Shown here: piece after piece, positions 7,283 through 17,745 of the stretch
How the letters are laid out: the number at the start of each line of letters is the position of its first letter
Position numbering within the stretch: position 1 is the first letter of the stretch
NCBI RefSeq assembly: GCF_000284295.1
Contig: NC_017093.1
Span: forward strand, 5,270,001-5,334,000
DNA from: Actinoplanes missouriensis 431
Lineage (GTDB): Bacteria > Actinomycetota > Actinomycetes > Mycobacteriales > Micromonosporaceae
Length of the DNA: 64,000 nucleotides
Direction: 5' to 3'
Position numbers and translations under genes: made by a program
Notes under the pieces: generated by a model
The model's input: the letters and a program-made list of their open reading frames with translations, nothing else
Database searches by the model: none
Told to the model about the DNA's origin: nothing

Positions 7283-9265
7283 TCACCTCGACCCCCAGGG
7301 CAGGACCGCGTGCACGCGCGTGCCGTGCGGTGCGGTCGGCAGGACATCCAGCGTGCCGTTCACCTCGGCGGCACGCTCGCGCATCGACTCCAGGCCGACA
7401 CCACTGGACGCGTCGTCGGGCACCGTGCGATCCAGGCCGACACCGTCGTCGACGACGTCCAGCGTCAGCGCGCAGTCGTCCGCGATGGTCACCGTGCAGC
7501 ACCGTGCCTTGCCGTGCCGGACCGCGTTGGTCAGCGCCTCGCACACGATGCGATAGGCGGCCATCTCCACCTCGGGTGCCGCCGGGGGCAGTGTCTCCGG
7601 ATGCTCGAACACCACCCGGGTGCCGGCCCGTTCCAGCCGGGCGGCAGCCTCACCCACGGCGGAGATCAGCCCGTCCCGGAGAGCGGGCGGGCGTAGACGC
7701 CGGATGACGGAGGTGACCTCGGCCTTGCAGCCGGCGACGTCCCGCTCGGCCGCCTCCGCCGCCTGCCGGGTCTCCGGCCAATTCGTGCCGATCGCACGCA
7801 GTTGCAGCGCCACGCCGGCGAGCGCAGTGCCCAGGCCGTCGTGCAGGTCGTTGCGCAGTTGCAGCCGTTCGGCCTCGCGGGCCGCCACCACCCGGCCACG
7901 GGTCTCGGCGAGCTGACGGGCCATCAGCATGGCGTGGATCGCGACCGACGCCTGGTCGGCGAGGGCGGCGAGGACGCGGCGGTCGGCGGCGCTGAAACGC
8001 CCGTGGTAGGAGCGGGGCGCGACGGCGATCGCGCCGAGCTCGCATCCCCGGTACCGCATCGGGAACGACGCCGCCGGCGGGCATCCGGCCCGGCCGGCCT
8101 CCACGATGGTGCCGTCGGTCAGCGTGAGCCGCACATAGGGGATGGCCATGCCGATGGAGATGCCGGCGGCGATGGCGCGCAAGATGTCATCCGTGGGTGT
8201 GTCCGGGGTTCCGGCGGTGATCGGGCGGCCGATCTGGCCCAGAATGGTCAGCGGATCGTCACGGTGGCCGTAGAGCACCGTTCCGATCCCCCGGCGCGCC
8301 CGGTGAAAGACGGGCGCCGCGGTGAGACCGACCGCGACGGAGGTGGCCACGGCGGTCAGCTCCGGTGGTTCCCGCAGCACGACGTAGCTGATCACCCAGA
8401 TCGTGATCCCGCAGCCGGTGATGAGCCCGGCCCAACCGAGGAGTGACGCGACGGTCCGGCTCACCAGCAGATCGATGTCGTAGAGATGGTCGGTGAAGCC
8501 GGTCCACAACAGGGCCACCGGAAACGCCAGCACCCCCACCACCCAGGCGCCGCCGATTCCCAGCGCGTCGAGCACGATGCCGACCAGCATCGCCGCGACG
8601 GCGAGGCCCAGGCGCATGTAGATCCCGTTCGAGCCGCGCCGGCGGCCGACCGCCAGGCTCAGCAGCACCACCACCTCGGCCAGCATCACGAAACCACACA
8701 GCAGGAGCGTCACCGCGAAGACGGTCGCCGCCGCGTTGCCGACCCCGTGGTCGGGCCACCACCGCCGGGCGAGGATGTCTTCGTCGGAGACGGATGACAC
8801 CGAGACCAGAGCGGCCGCGGTCCCCGCGATCACGAGGGCACCGAGGCACACCGACAGCCTGCGCCGGAACGCGCCCGGCTCACGGGGCAGCACATCGACC
8901 AGGACCAACGGCATCATCGCGAAGGCCGGGAACCACGCCACCTCGGTCACGCGTGACATGATCGCGTTCTGGTCCAGTACCGCCGACGTACCCGCGACGG
9001 CGGCGCACAGGGCCTGCACCAGCAGAAGCCGCCCGACCCTGCTGCCCGGGCGTTGCCGCAGCACGACGACCGCGAGCGACCCGGACACTACGCAGAAGAG
9101 CGCGAGGCTCCCGACCTCGACCAGGTCGCTGTCCCGCACCAACCGAACGGCCGCGGGCACCAGGGTCGCCGCCAGCAGCGTCAGGACGACGCCACCGGCG
9201 GCCCATGCGCCGCCGGACAGGGCTGCCGGCGGTTCCCCCGGTGATGGGCGCAACGCGCCGATCAT
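7283..9265 (-). CDS. Membrane sensor histidine kinase (HisKA_3 family, ComP-like topology)
   Basis: This 660-aa kinase begins with about 300 residues of hydrophobic helices (roughly 8-10 segments). A GAF-like region follows (about 345-450), then the HisKA_3 dimerisation segment with phospho-acceptor His in LRNDLHDGLGTALAG, and a HATPase domain with EALTNAVRHG and DDGVGL. The many N-terminal helices resemble Bacillus ComP more than short NarX-like sensors. AAGGGG lies 9 nt before the ATG. A 38-codon small ORF ends 15 nt upstream, and the cognate regulator follows. Confidence 0.9.
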   Translation of the reverse strand: MIGALRPSPGEPPAALSGGAWAAGGVVLTLLAATLVPAAVRLVRDSDLVEVGSLALFCVVSGSLAVVVLRQRPGSRVGRLLLVQALCAAVAGTSAVLDQNAIMSRVTEVAWFPAFAMMPLVLVDVLPREPGAFRRRLSVCLGALVIAGTAAALVSVSSVSDEDILARRWWPDHGVGNAAATVFAVTLLLCGFVMLAEVVVLLSLAVGRRRGSNGIYMRLGLAVAAMLVGIVLDALGIGGAWVVGVLAFPVALLWTGFTDHLYDIDLLVSRTVASLLGWAGLITGCGITIWVISYVVLREPPELTAVATSVAVGLTAAPVFHRARRGIGTVLYGHRDDPLTILGQIGRPITAGTPDTPTDDILRAIAAGISIGMAIPYVRLTLTDGTIVEAGRAGCPPAASFPMRYRGCELGAIAVAPRSYHGRFSAADRRVLAALADQASVAIHAMLMARQLAETRGRVVAAREAERLQLRNDLHDGLGTALAGVALQLRAIGTNWPETRQAAEAAERDVAGCKAEVTSVIRRLRPPALRDGLISAVGEAAARLERAGTRVVFEHPETLPPAAPEVEMAAYRIVCEALTNAVRHGKARCCTVTIADDCALTLDVVDDGVGLDRTVPDDASSGVGLESMRERAAEVNGTLDVLPTAPHGTRVHAVLPWGSR

Positions 9266-9280
9266 GTCGCGGCCCCTTGC

Positions 9281-9397
9281 TCAGCCGCGACCGGTCAGCT
9301 TCTTGAGCCAGATCCGGATCCGGGTGCCCACGGTCATCCGGCGCCGGGGAGACGGGTGCGGGGTGGTCCGGGCCGACGCCGCGATCTGCTCACGCAT
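9281..9397 (-). CDS. Small cationic peptide gene upstream of the sensor kinase
   Basis: This is a 38-codon reading frame with a good ribosome binding site (AAGGTGG, 5 nt before ATG). It ends 15 nt before the kinase start, and the kinase ribosome site abuts its stop codon. The peptide starts MREQIAAS, has a Pro/Arg-rich middle (HPSPRRRM) and a cationic, possibly amphipathic end (IRIWLKKLTGRG) with one Trp. It has no signal peptide. It may be a regulatory leader, a signalling peptide precursor, or a coupling ORF. I recognise no family, and short size limits certainty. Confidence 0.5.
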   Translation of the reverse strand: MREQIAASARTTPHPSPRRRMTVGTRIRIWLKKLTGRG

Positions 9398-9660
9398 AAT
9401 GCCACCTTAAATACGAAACGGGAAAATGGTGCACCAACGCCGAGGCCGCGACCTCGCGGGGTACGGCACCGATCCTGGCCGGTCCGGAGTCCCGCGAACC
9501 ACGGACAAGCGTCCCGCGGCTCCGGGACATTCCGCGCATATGGTCCCACGGCAGATATTCCAGAATGCCCTTTGGCCAGGAGTCGCTCTGCCGGATGGCG
9601 ATCCTCACCCAGCGGGACGACGGCCCGTCCTCTCGCCGGCCGGGCCGGGCCCACCGCTGA
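9398..9660. other. Intergenic region upstream of the kinase operon
   Basis: These 263 bp separate the BCCT transporter stop from the small peptide gene. The part nearest the peptide gene is relatively AT-rich (ttaaatacgaaacg) and probably holds the promoter of the peptide-kinase-regulator unit. I see no convincing gene or strong hairpin; a 72-codon frame here lacks coding features. Confidence 0.5.
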
Positions 9661-11235
9661 TCACCCGTCCTTCGCCACCGGGCGGGCCGTGCGCACCGCG
9701 TCGCCGATGCCGTGTGGCCGGGCGCGCCGGGGCCGCATTCCCGCTGCCGGGTCCGCGGCCATCTCGCGGAGCAGCGAGGCCGCCAGGATCAGCATCACCA
9801 CCACGAACGGCAACGCCACCACGATCGTCGCCTGCTGCAACGCCTGCAGCCCGCCGGCCAGCAGCAGCGCCGCGGCCACCGCGCCCATCAGCACCCCCCA
9901 CATCACCACCAGCAGCCGGCGGGGCCGCAGCGCGCCGCCCGAGGAGAGCGAGGCCAGCACCAGCGAGGCGGAATCCGCGCTGGTGATGAAGTAGAGGCCG
10001 ACCAGCACCATGGCGAGCGCACTCGTCATCCCGGCCAGCGGCATCGCGTCGAGGAGCCCGAAGAGCGCGTACTCGGCGCCCTCGCGCACGTCGGCGATGA
10101 GATCGGCGGAGCCGGTGGCCTGGGCGCGCAGCGCGCTGCCACCCATGATCGAGAACCAGATCGCGCTGGCGCCGCTCGGCACGAGCAGCACCCCGACGAC
10201 GAACTGCCGCACGGTACGTCCCCGGGAGATCCGGGCGATGAACGTGCCCACGAACGGCGCCCAGGAGATCCACCAAGCCCAGTAGAACAGCGTCCACGCG
10301 CCCATCCACTCCGGGTCCGAGAACGCCCCGGTCCGGGTCGACATCACCAGCAGGCTGTCCAGATAGTCGCCGACCGCCGCGGGCAGCACCTCCAGGACGT
10401 ACACCGTCGGTCCGACCACGAACACGAAGAGCGCCAGCAGCCCGGCCAGTACCAGGTTGATCGACGACAGCCACTTCACGCCGCGGTCCAGGCCGGAGAA
10501 CGCCGATGCCACGAAGGCCGCGGTCAGCGCGGCGATAATGATCAATTCAAGGGTACGGGTGTCCGGCACCCCGGCGACGATGCCCAGTCCCGCCGCCACC
10601 TGCAACGCGCCCAGACCCAGGCTGGTCGCCGACCCGAACACGGTCGCGAAGATCGCCAAGAGGTCGACGAGCGCGCCCGCCGGCCCGTCGGCGCGATTCC
10701 CGAGCAGCGGATGGAACGCCGCCGATAGCCGGTTCGGCCGGCCCCGCCGGAACGTCGAGTAGGCGAGCGCCAGCCCGGCCACCGCGTAGATCGCCCACGG
10801 GTGCAGGGTCCAGTGGAAGAGTGTGTACTGCATCGCCACCGAGCCGGCCCGATCGGTGCCGCCGAGCGCGCCGGACGCCGGTGGCGGTGACGCGTAGTGC
10901 TGAATGGGCTCTGCGACCGCGTAGAAGACCAGGCCGATGCCCATGCCGGCGCTGAACATCATGGCGACCCAGGCGAGGGTGGTGAACTCCGGCTCCTCGT
11001 CGTCGGCGCCGAGCCGGATCCGGCCGAACCGGCCCGCCGCGATCACCACGGCGAGCACCAGGAACACGTCGGCGGCCAGTACGAAGAACCAGCCGAACGT
11101 ACCGATGGTCCAGCTCAGCGCGGCGTCACCGGCGCGGGCCACCGAGTCGGGCGCCAGCACCGCCCAGAGGACGATCGCCAGCACTCCGCCCGTCCCGGCA
11201 GCCACCATCGTGCGATCGGTACGGACCTCCGCCAC
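9661..11235 (-). CDS. BCCT-family betaine/choline/carnitine transporter
   Basis: This 524-aa integral membrane protein has about 12 helices. It carries hallmarks of the betaine-choline-carnitine transporter family: the Gly-rich segment MGIGLVFYAVAEPIQHY in helix 3 and the Trp-rich helix-8 motif FYWAWWISWAPFVGTFIARISRGRT with its aromatic substrate cage. It should import glycine betaine or a related quaternary ammonium compound, coupled to Na+ or H+, for osmoprotection. The start codon is GTG. It stands alone, and substrate choice cannot be read from sequence. Confidence 0.93.
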   Translation of the reverse strand: MAEVRTDRTMVAAGTGGVLAIVLWAVLAPDSVARAGDAALSWTIGTFGWFFVLAADVFLVLAVVIAAGRFGRIRLGADDEEPEFTTLAWVAMMFSAGMGIGLVFYAVAEPIQHYASPPPASGALGGTDRAGSVAMQYTLFHWTLHPWAIYAVAGLALAYSTFRRGRPNRLSAAFHPLLGNRADGPAGALVDLLAIFATVFGSATSLGLGALQVAAGLGIVAGVPDTRTLELIIIAALTAAFVASAFSGLDRGVKWLSSINLVLAGLLALFVFVVGPTVYVLEVLPAAVGDYLDSLLVMSTRTGAFSDPEWMGAWTLFYWAWWISWAPFVGTFIARISRGRTVRQFVVGVLLVPSGASAIWFSIMGGSALRAQATGSADLIADVREGAEYALFGLLDAMPLAGMTSALAMVLVGLYFITSADSASLVLASLSSGGALRPRRLLVVMWGVLMGAVAAALLLAGGLQALQQATIVVALPFVVVMLILAASLLREMAADPAAGMRPRRARPHGIGDAVRTARPVAKDG

Positions 11236-11296
11236 GCCGTCAGTCTTGCAGCGAAAAGATCGATCAGAGGCCGCTTTACCTATGTCACCACCTGTT

Positions 11297-11371
11297 TCAG
11301 CGGCGGCGGCGGGCCACCCGGCGAGCGGTACGCCGGCTCGTGCGCCGGGCCACCCTGCGTGAAGCGAACAT
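11297..11371 (-). CDS. 24-aa Arg-rich peptide
   Basis: This tiny gene has a near-perfect ribosome binding site, AGGAGG, about 8 nt before its ATG. The peptide begins MFASRRVARRTS and is half arginine (12 of 24), with Arg pairs every four residues. It lies 26 nt downstream of the DUF6325-like gene on the same strand, so it is probably co-transcribed. The composition suggests nucleic acid or membrane binding. The ribosome site and operon position are the evidence that it is translated; function is unknown. Confidence 0.6.
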   Translation of the reverse strand: MFASRRVARRTSRRTARRVARRRR

Positions 11372-11397
11372 CGTCTCTCCTCCTCTGAACTCTCGGG

Positions 11398-11940
11398 TCA
11401 GCCGGCTTTTCCGGCGGTCTCCAGGTCGTGCAGCTCCTTGGCCTCCTCGGCCGCGATCAGGCCGATGCCGACCAGGTCGAGCGGGCTGATGAAACCGTCG
11501 GCGAGCCGGAAGCCGCCGGCCCGGAAGATCGCGTCCCGCAGCGGCACGGCCCAGTGGTGCTCGATCAGGAGCAGTGCGGCGGCGGTGTCGTTCGGGATCT
11601 CCGCGAGGACGTCCCACTCCTGCTGGTCGAAGACCCGGACACCGTCCTCGGCGGCGAGCTCGCCGCCCTTCTCGAAGCCGGCCTCGGCGCCTTCCTCGCC
11701 TTCGAAGCCGAGCCCGATCAGGGCGCCGATCTTGCTGCCGATCTCGACGGCCTCCTCCGGGGTGAGGTTGCTCAGATGCTCGGCTTCCAGCTCGCCCTCG
11801 GGGGTCTTGTAGACGGCGAGCGCGTCGATCACCCGTACGGTGTCGCTCTTCTTCAAGCGCTCGAGTTCGGCGATGATCTCGCCGTGGAAGTTCGGGTGTT
11901 TGAAGCCCAGTACCAGCAGCTGGACGGGACCGATGGCCAT
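11398..11940 (-). CDS. DUF6325/DUF1269-like protein
   Basis: This 180-aa acidic protein begins MAIGPVQLLVLGF, which is typical of an actinobacterial family annotated as DUF6325 or DUF1269-like. The middle has a Gly-rich hydrophobic turn (IGSKIGALIGLGFEGEEGAEAG) and the C-terminal half has ALLLIEHHWAVPLRDAI followed by an acidic helix. GGAGGAG precedes the ATG by 5 nt. It is divergent from lon, about 200 bp away, and followed by a 24-aa Arg-rich peptide gene. Family members are often stress-linked, but the biochemical role is unknown. Confidence 0.8.
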   Translation of the reverse strand: MAIGPVQLLVLGFKHPNFHGEIIAELERLKKSDTVRVIDALAVYKTPEGELEAEHLSNLTPEEAVEIGSKIGALIGLGFEGEEGAEAGFEKGGELAAEDGVRVFDQQEWDVLAEIPNDTAAALLLIEHHWAVPLRDAIFRAGGFRLADGFISPLDLVGIGLIAAEEAKELHDLETAGKAG

Positions 11941-12109
11941 AGGAACTCCTCCATGTGACAGTCCGGGCGTCGGGTTGCCCTCCTGCTGATGCTGCGGGCC
12001 GCGATCCGTCCTGTCCTCATCCGGCGGGGGTGAGCGGCCGCCGGTGCCTCTGTTCGCTCGCAGTGAACGCCGGAAGATCGGAGCCATCGCCATAGTTGAC
12101 CCGGTCATG

Positions 12110-12130
12110 GTTGAGCCGCGTGTGCTCAAC
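12110..12130. promoter_or_regulatory. HAIR-like operator (HspR site) upstream of lon
   Basis: A perfect inverted repeat GTTGAGC-N7-GCTCAAC ends 15 nt before the lon start. It has the same 7-7-7 geometry and TTGAG/CTCAA core as the HAIR element CTTGAGT-N7-ACTCAAG bound by the heat-shock repressor HspR. Streptomyces lon is known to belong to the HspR regulon. Binding here is inferred from the match. Confidence 0.8.
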
Positions 12131-12145
12131 TCCTCGGAGGTTCCG

Positions 12146-14443
<2,298 letters not shown>

Positions 14444-14449
14444 CACGGT

Positions 14450-14479
14450 GGGCCGGGGCCGCCGCGGCGGCCCCGGCCC
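14450..14479. terminator. Perfect 30-bp palindrome between lon and the cellulase gene
   Basis: A perfect GC inverted repeat (arms of 15 bp, beginning GGGCCGGGGCC) lies 6 nt after the lon stop and 11 nt after the stop of the convergent cellulase gene. It can act as a bidirectional terminator. Confidence 0.75.
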
Positions 14480-14490
14480 TTGGTGATGGA

Positions 14491-16089
14491 TCAGTTGCAG
14501 GTGGCGCCGTTCAGCGTGAAGCCGGTCGGCGCCGCGGCGTTACCGGTGTGGCCGGCCTGGTAGCCGATGCTCACCGACCCGCCCGCCGGGATCGCGCCGT
14601 TGTAGCTGGCGTTGGTCGCGGTCACCGTGCCGCTGGACGGGGAGTAGGTCGCGCTCCAGCCCGACGTGATGGCCTGTCCACCGGCGAGGGTGAAGGTCAG
14701 CCGCCAGCCGTTGATCGCGGTACTGCCGGTGTTGGCGATCGTGATGCTGTTGGTCAGGCCGGTGTTCCAGGCGTTGACCGCGCTGGTGACCCGGCAGGTG
14801 CCCGGGCTTGTCGACGGCGAGGTGCTCGGTGACGGGGACGCGCTCGCGGACGGAGACGTGCTCGCTGACGGTGAGCTGGACGGCTGGGTGCCCACCGCGC
14901 TCATGATGGCGTTCACGATGCCCGGCTGGGTCACCGCGCCCGAGCTGCGGTCGAAGAGGCCGAAGCCGTGCTGCCCGTTCCAGCCGTTGTCCCAGTAGGC
15001 GGTGGCGGCGCCGTACTTCTTGGCGGCGGTCACCACGGCCCGCGCGTAGTCCGCGCGGTACCGGTTGCTGGCCGAGTCGTACGTGGTCTTGTCGATCGAG
15101 CCGTACTCACCGACGAACACCGGGTAGCCGCGCGTGACGAAGGTGTCGTGCATCTTCTTCATCTGCCCGTCAAGGAAGTCCTCCTGGCCCCAGACCGACT
15201 TCTTCGCCGGGTTCGTCGCGCCGGCGCCCCACTGGGTGATCGTGCCGTCCTCGGTGCCGGTGAAGTCCCACGGGTCGTAGTAGTGCACCGAGATCATCAG
15301 CCGCTGCTCGGCGGCGGGGATCGTGGTGGACCGGTACTGGTCGGTCGGAATCACGAAACCGTAGTTGCCCGCCGTGTAGTCGATGTTTGTGTTCCAGCCG
15401 GGGACCAGCAGCCATCGGGAGGCGTTCACTCCACCGGTACGGCGTACCGTGTCCACGAAGATCTGGTTGTAGGCGTTGATGTTGGAATAGCACGGCTGGG
15501 TGGGATTTCCGTACTGCCCGTCGAAGTTCTCGTTCATGGACTCGAAGATCAGGTGCTCGTCGTAGCTCTGGAACCGGATCGCGACCTGCTGCCACACCTT
15601 CTGGTACTTCTCCCGGATCGCGGTCTGCGACGACGCGTCACAGATCAGCCAGGAGCCGGAGACGGTCTTGTAGCCGTCGCCGTGCATGTTGATCAGCACG
15701 TAGAGGCCGCGGCTGTGGGCGTAGTCGACGACCTCCTTGATCCGGTTCAGCCAGGCCGCGTTGACGGTGTAGTCCGGGGCGGCGCCGATGTGCCCGAGGT
15801 AGGAGACCGGGATCCGGATCGTCCGGAATCCGGCGGCCCGCACCTTGTCGATGAAGGCCTGGGTCACCACCGGGTTGCCCCAGGCGGTCTCGCCGGGGAT
15901 GCCGTTGACGCTGGCTTCGAGCGTGTTGCCGAGGTTCCACCCGGCCCCCATGTCGGCGACCAGCTGCGGGGCGGTGAGCTCGGCGGTGACGTCGGCCGAC
16001 GCCGGCCTCGTCACGCCGTAGACGGCTCCGGTGACGGCCAGGGCCGCGGCGAGGAACACCAGCCAGGCCTTCCGTAATCTCGAACTCAT
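14491..16089 (-). CDS. Secreted endoglucanase, GH5 with CBM2
   Basis: This 532-aa secreted cellulase has a signal peptide (residues 1-32) and a GH5 catalytic domain (about 38-400) with WNLGNTLEA. Its acid/base is Glu187 in FESMNENFDG and its nucleophile is Glu328 in VFVGEYGS. A Ser/Pro/Thr linker (about 403-430) leads to a C-terminal family 2 carbohydrate-binding module (432-532) whose two Cys are near its ends. It should cut beta-1,4-glucan at internal sites. AAGGA precedes the ATG. A CebR/CelR-type box about 50 nt upstream indicates induction by cello-oligosaccharides. Confidence 0.95.
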   Translation of the reverse strand: MSSRLRKAWLVFLAAALAVTGAVYGVTRPASADVTAELTAPQLVADMGAGWNLGNTLEASVNGIPGETAWGNPVVTQAFIDKVRAAGFRTIRIPVSYLGHIGAAPDYTVNAAWLNRIKEVVDYAHSRGLYVLINMHGDGYKTVSGSWLICDASSQTAIREKYQKVWQQVAIRFQSYDEHLIFESMNENFDGQYGNPTQPCYSNINAYNQIFVDTVRRTGGVNASRWLLVPGWNTNIDYTAGNYGFVIPTDQYRSTTIPAAEQRLMISVHYYDPWDFTGTEDGTITQWGAGATNPAKKSVWGQEDFLDGQMKKMHDTFVTRGYPVFVGEYGSIDKTTYDSASNRYRADYARAVVTAAKKYGAATAYWDNGWNGQHGFGLFDRSSGAVTQPGIVNAIMSAVGTQPSSSPSASTSPSASASPSPSTSPSTSPGTCRVTSAVNAWNTGLTNSITIANTGSTAINGWRLTFTLAGGQAITSGWSATYSPSSGTVTATNASYNGAIPAGGSVSIGYQAGHTGNAAAPTGFTLNGATCN

Positions 16090-16139
16090 GGGACGGTCCT
16101 TCCGGGGACGGCGATGGCGGCGTTGATGGGGGAAGCCGC

Positions 16140-16153
16140 CGGGAGCGCTCCCA
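16140..16153 (-). promoter_or_regulatory. CebR/CelR-type operator of the cellulase gene
   Basis: On the minus strand the sequence is TGGGAGCGCTCCCG, matching 13 of 14 positions of TGGGAGCGCTCCCA. That consensus is bound by the LacI-family cellulose regulators CelR (Thermobifida) and CebR (Streptomyces). It lies about 50 nt upstream of the GH5 start, which fits repression released by cellobiose-type ligands. Confidence 0.85.
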
Positions 16154-16253
16154 TAATCGCAAACCGTCGATCCCTTGTCACCGGGCCCGGCTGGTGGAAC
16201 GCCTCATCCGCCACCGCCCGTGCTCCGTCCGGGAACCTGAGCCGGCGGCCGCC

Positions 16254-16643
16254 TCACCGCGCTTCGGCGCGCTCCGGCTCCACGTCCTCGTCGCCGGCCA
16301 GCAGCGGAACCAGCTTCGGATACCACCCCGGATGCTCCCGGACCAGGTGATTCAGCGCCGGACTCTGGCGCATGACGAAGGACGCATAGTCGAACCAGTC
16401 CTCATAGGCCCCGGTGGCCTGGATCTCCCTGGTGTGATAGAGCCCCACCTCGAGGACGTCGCCCAGCATCTCCCCCACGGTCAGAACCTGCCACCTCAGT
16501 TCGTCCGGTGCGGCCGGCAAGGCCTTGCCCTCGTAGAAGAACGGTCGCAGGGCGGGCTTGTCGAGGATCGTCCGGAGCACGCCGCCCGTTCGCATTCCTG
16601 GTCGTGCGACCGCAGCCCGCAACGACGCCGAGCGATGCCGCAA
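16254..16643 (-). CDS. Hypothetical protein, possibly N-terminally truncated
   Basis: This is a reading frame of up to 129 aa with an alternative ATG at 16595. The region from LRTILDKPALRPFFYEGK to the C-terminus resembles the cytoplasmic part of actinobacterial membrane-anchored proteins that have a DxPxLRPxFY segment after an N-terminal transmembrane helix. Here no such helix precedes it and neither start has a good ribosome site, so the gene may be a truncated remnant. It is divergent from an APH-like gene. Function is unknown. Confidence 0.5.
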   Translation of the reverse strand: MRHRSASLRAAVARPGMRTGGVLRTILDKPALRPFFYEGKALPAAPDELRWQVLTVGEMLGDVLEVGLYHTREIQATGAYEDWFDYASFVMRQSPALNHLVREHPGWYPKLVPLLAGDEDVEPERAEAR

Positions 16644-16672
16644 CCACCGGCGCAGACTCCAGAGGCAGGACC

Positions 16673-16738
16673 ATGATGGGAGTCATCCGGACCGGCACGT
16701 CGACAGTGCCGCTACTCAAGGATCTATACCGCCGATGA
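16673..16738 (+). CDS. Possible 21-aa leader peptide overlapping the APH start
   Basis: A short frame (starts MMGVIRTGTST, ends LLKDLYRR) has its TGA inside the ATGA of the APH-like gene, an arrangement typical of translational coupling. A modest AGG-rich site precedes its ATG. The APH gene itself has only a distant AAGGA, so coupling would explain its translation. It is too short for homology evidence. Confidence 0.35.
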   Translation: MMGVIRTGTSTVPLLKDLYRR

Positions 16739-17640
16739 ACGCCAGCCCGATGCCGGCCGCTGAAGTAGACGTCACCCTGGACGTGGTCCGCCGGCTCGTC
16801 CGTGAACAGATGCCCGATCTGGCCGGCCGTCACCTTCGGATGCTCGCGCACGGCTGGGACAACGTCATGGTGAGTATCGGTGACGATCTCGTAGCGCGAC
16901 TGCCCAGACGGGCGGTCGCCGTGGAGCTGCTGTTGCACGAGCAACGTTGGCTACCGGACCTGGCGCCGCGGCTCCCCTTGCCGATTCCGGTACCGGTCCG
17001 TGTCGGCCGGCCCGGTCACGGCTATCCGTGGCCATGGAGCCTGGTTTCGCACCTGCCGGGCGACATCGCCGCTCGCACCCCACCGGCCGACCACGGCCAC
17101 TCAGCCGTGACCTTGGCGAGATTCCTGGCGGCTCTGCATGTCCCCGCACCGCTCACCGCACCACGAAACCCGGTACGTGGGGTTCCCCTGCACCGTCGAG
17201 CCGCTGCGCTCGCCGAGAATGTGGACCGGCTCGGCACCACGGTCGACGGCCACCTCGTGACCCGCATGTTCCGGGCTGCGGTCACAGCGGTTACGTGGGC
17301 CCGGCCCCCGGTCTGGTTGCACGGCGATCTGCATCCCGCGAACATTCTCGTCGACGGCGGCCTGCTCAGCGCCGTCATCGACTTCGGCGACATCACCGCC
17401 GGCGACCCGGCCACCGACCTGGCCGTCTGCTGGATGCTCCTACCGCCTGACAGCCACCGCACGTTCGTCTCCGCCTACGCCGCCGCGAGCCGGCATCCGG
17501 CCGACGAAGGACTGTGGATCCGTGCACGTGCCTGGGCCCTCGTGCTGTCGACCGCGCTTCTCGCTCGCTCCGCCGACAACCCTCAGATGGCGGCCATCGG
17601 CCGGCGCACGCTCGACGCGGTGCTCGACAGCGACAGTTGA
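16735..17640 (+). CDS. Aminoglycoside phosphotransferase (APH)-family kinase
   Basis: This 301-aa protein has the APH/choline-kinase-like fold. It carries the Brenner motif WLHGDLHPANILVD with catalytic Asp at about residue 200, followed by the metal-binding VIDFGDITAGDPATDLA. The N-terminal lobe has HGWDNVMV and ARLPRR in place of a classic P-loop. Members phosphorylate aminoglycosides, macrolides or other small alcohols, and many genomic copies have no proven drug substrate. The ATG at 16735 overlaps the stop of a 21-codon upstream frame. Resistance is possible but not shown. Confidence 0.88.
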   Translation: MNASPMPAAEVDVTLDVVRRLVREQMPDLAGRHLRMLAHGWDNVMVSIGDDLVARLPRRAVAVELLLHEQRWLPDLAPRLPLPIPVPVRVGRPGHGYPWPWSLVSHLPGDIAARTPPADHGHSAVTLARFLAALHVPAPLTAPRNPVRGVPLHRRAAALAENVDRLGTTVDGHLVTRMFRAAVTAVTWARPPVWLHGDLHPANILVDGGLLSAVIDFGDITAGDPATDLAVCWMLLPPDSHRTFVSAYAAASRHPADEGLWIRARAWALVLSTALLARSADNPQMAAIGRRTLDAVLDSDS

Positions 17641-17745
17641 CCCTGCCGCTCAGCGGCGCCCCGCCCTATGTGTCGCCGGCCCGGCGGATGCCGGCGGCCG
17701 TGGAAGTGCCACCATGCGGCTCATCCACGGCCGGCGAGCGGCTCG

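Noticed and set aside
9390..9608. 72-codon frame upstream of the kinase operon
   Set aside because: No ribosome site, no protein-like pattern, and it conflicts with the better-supported 38-codon frame and promoter region.
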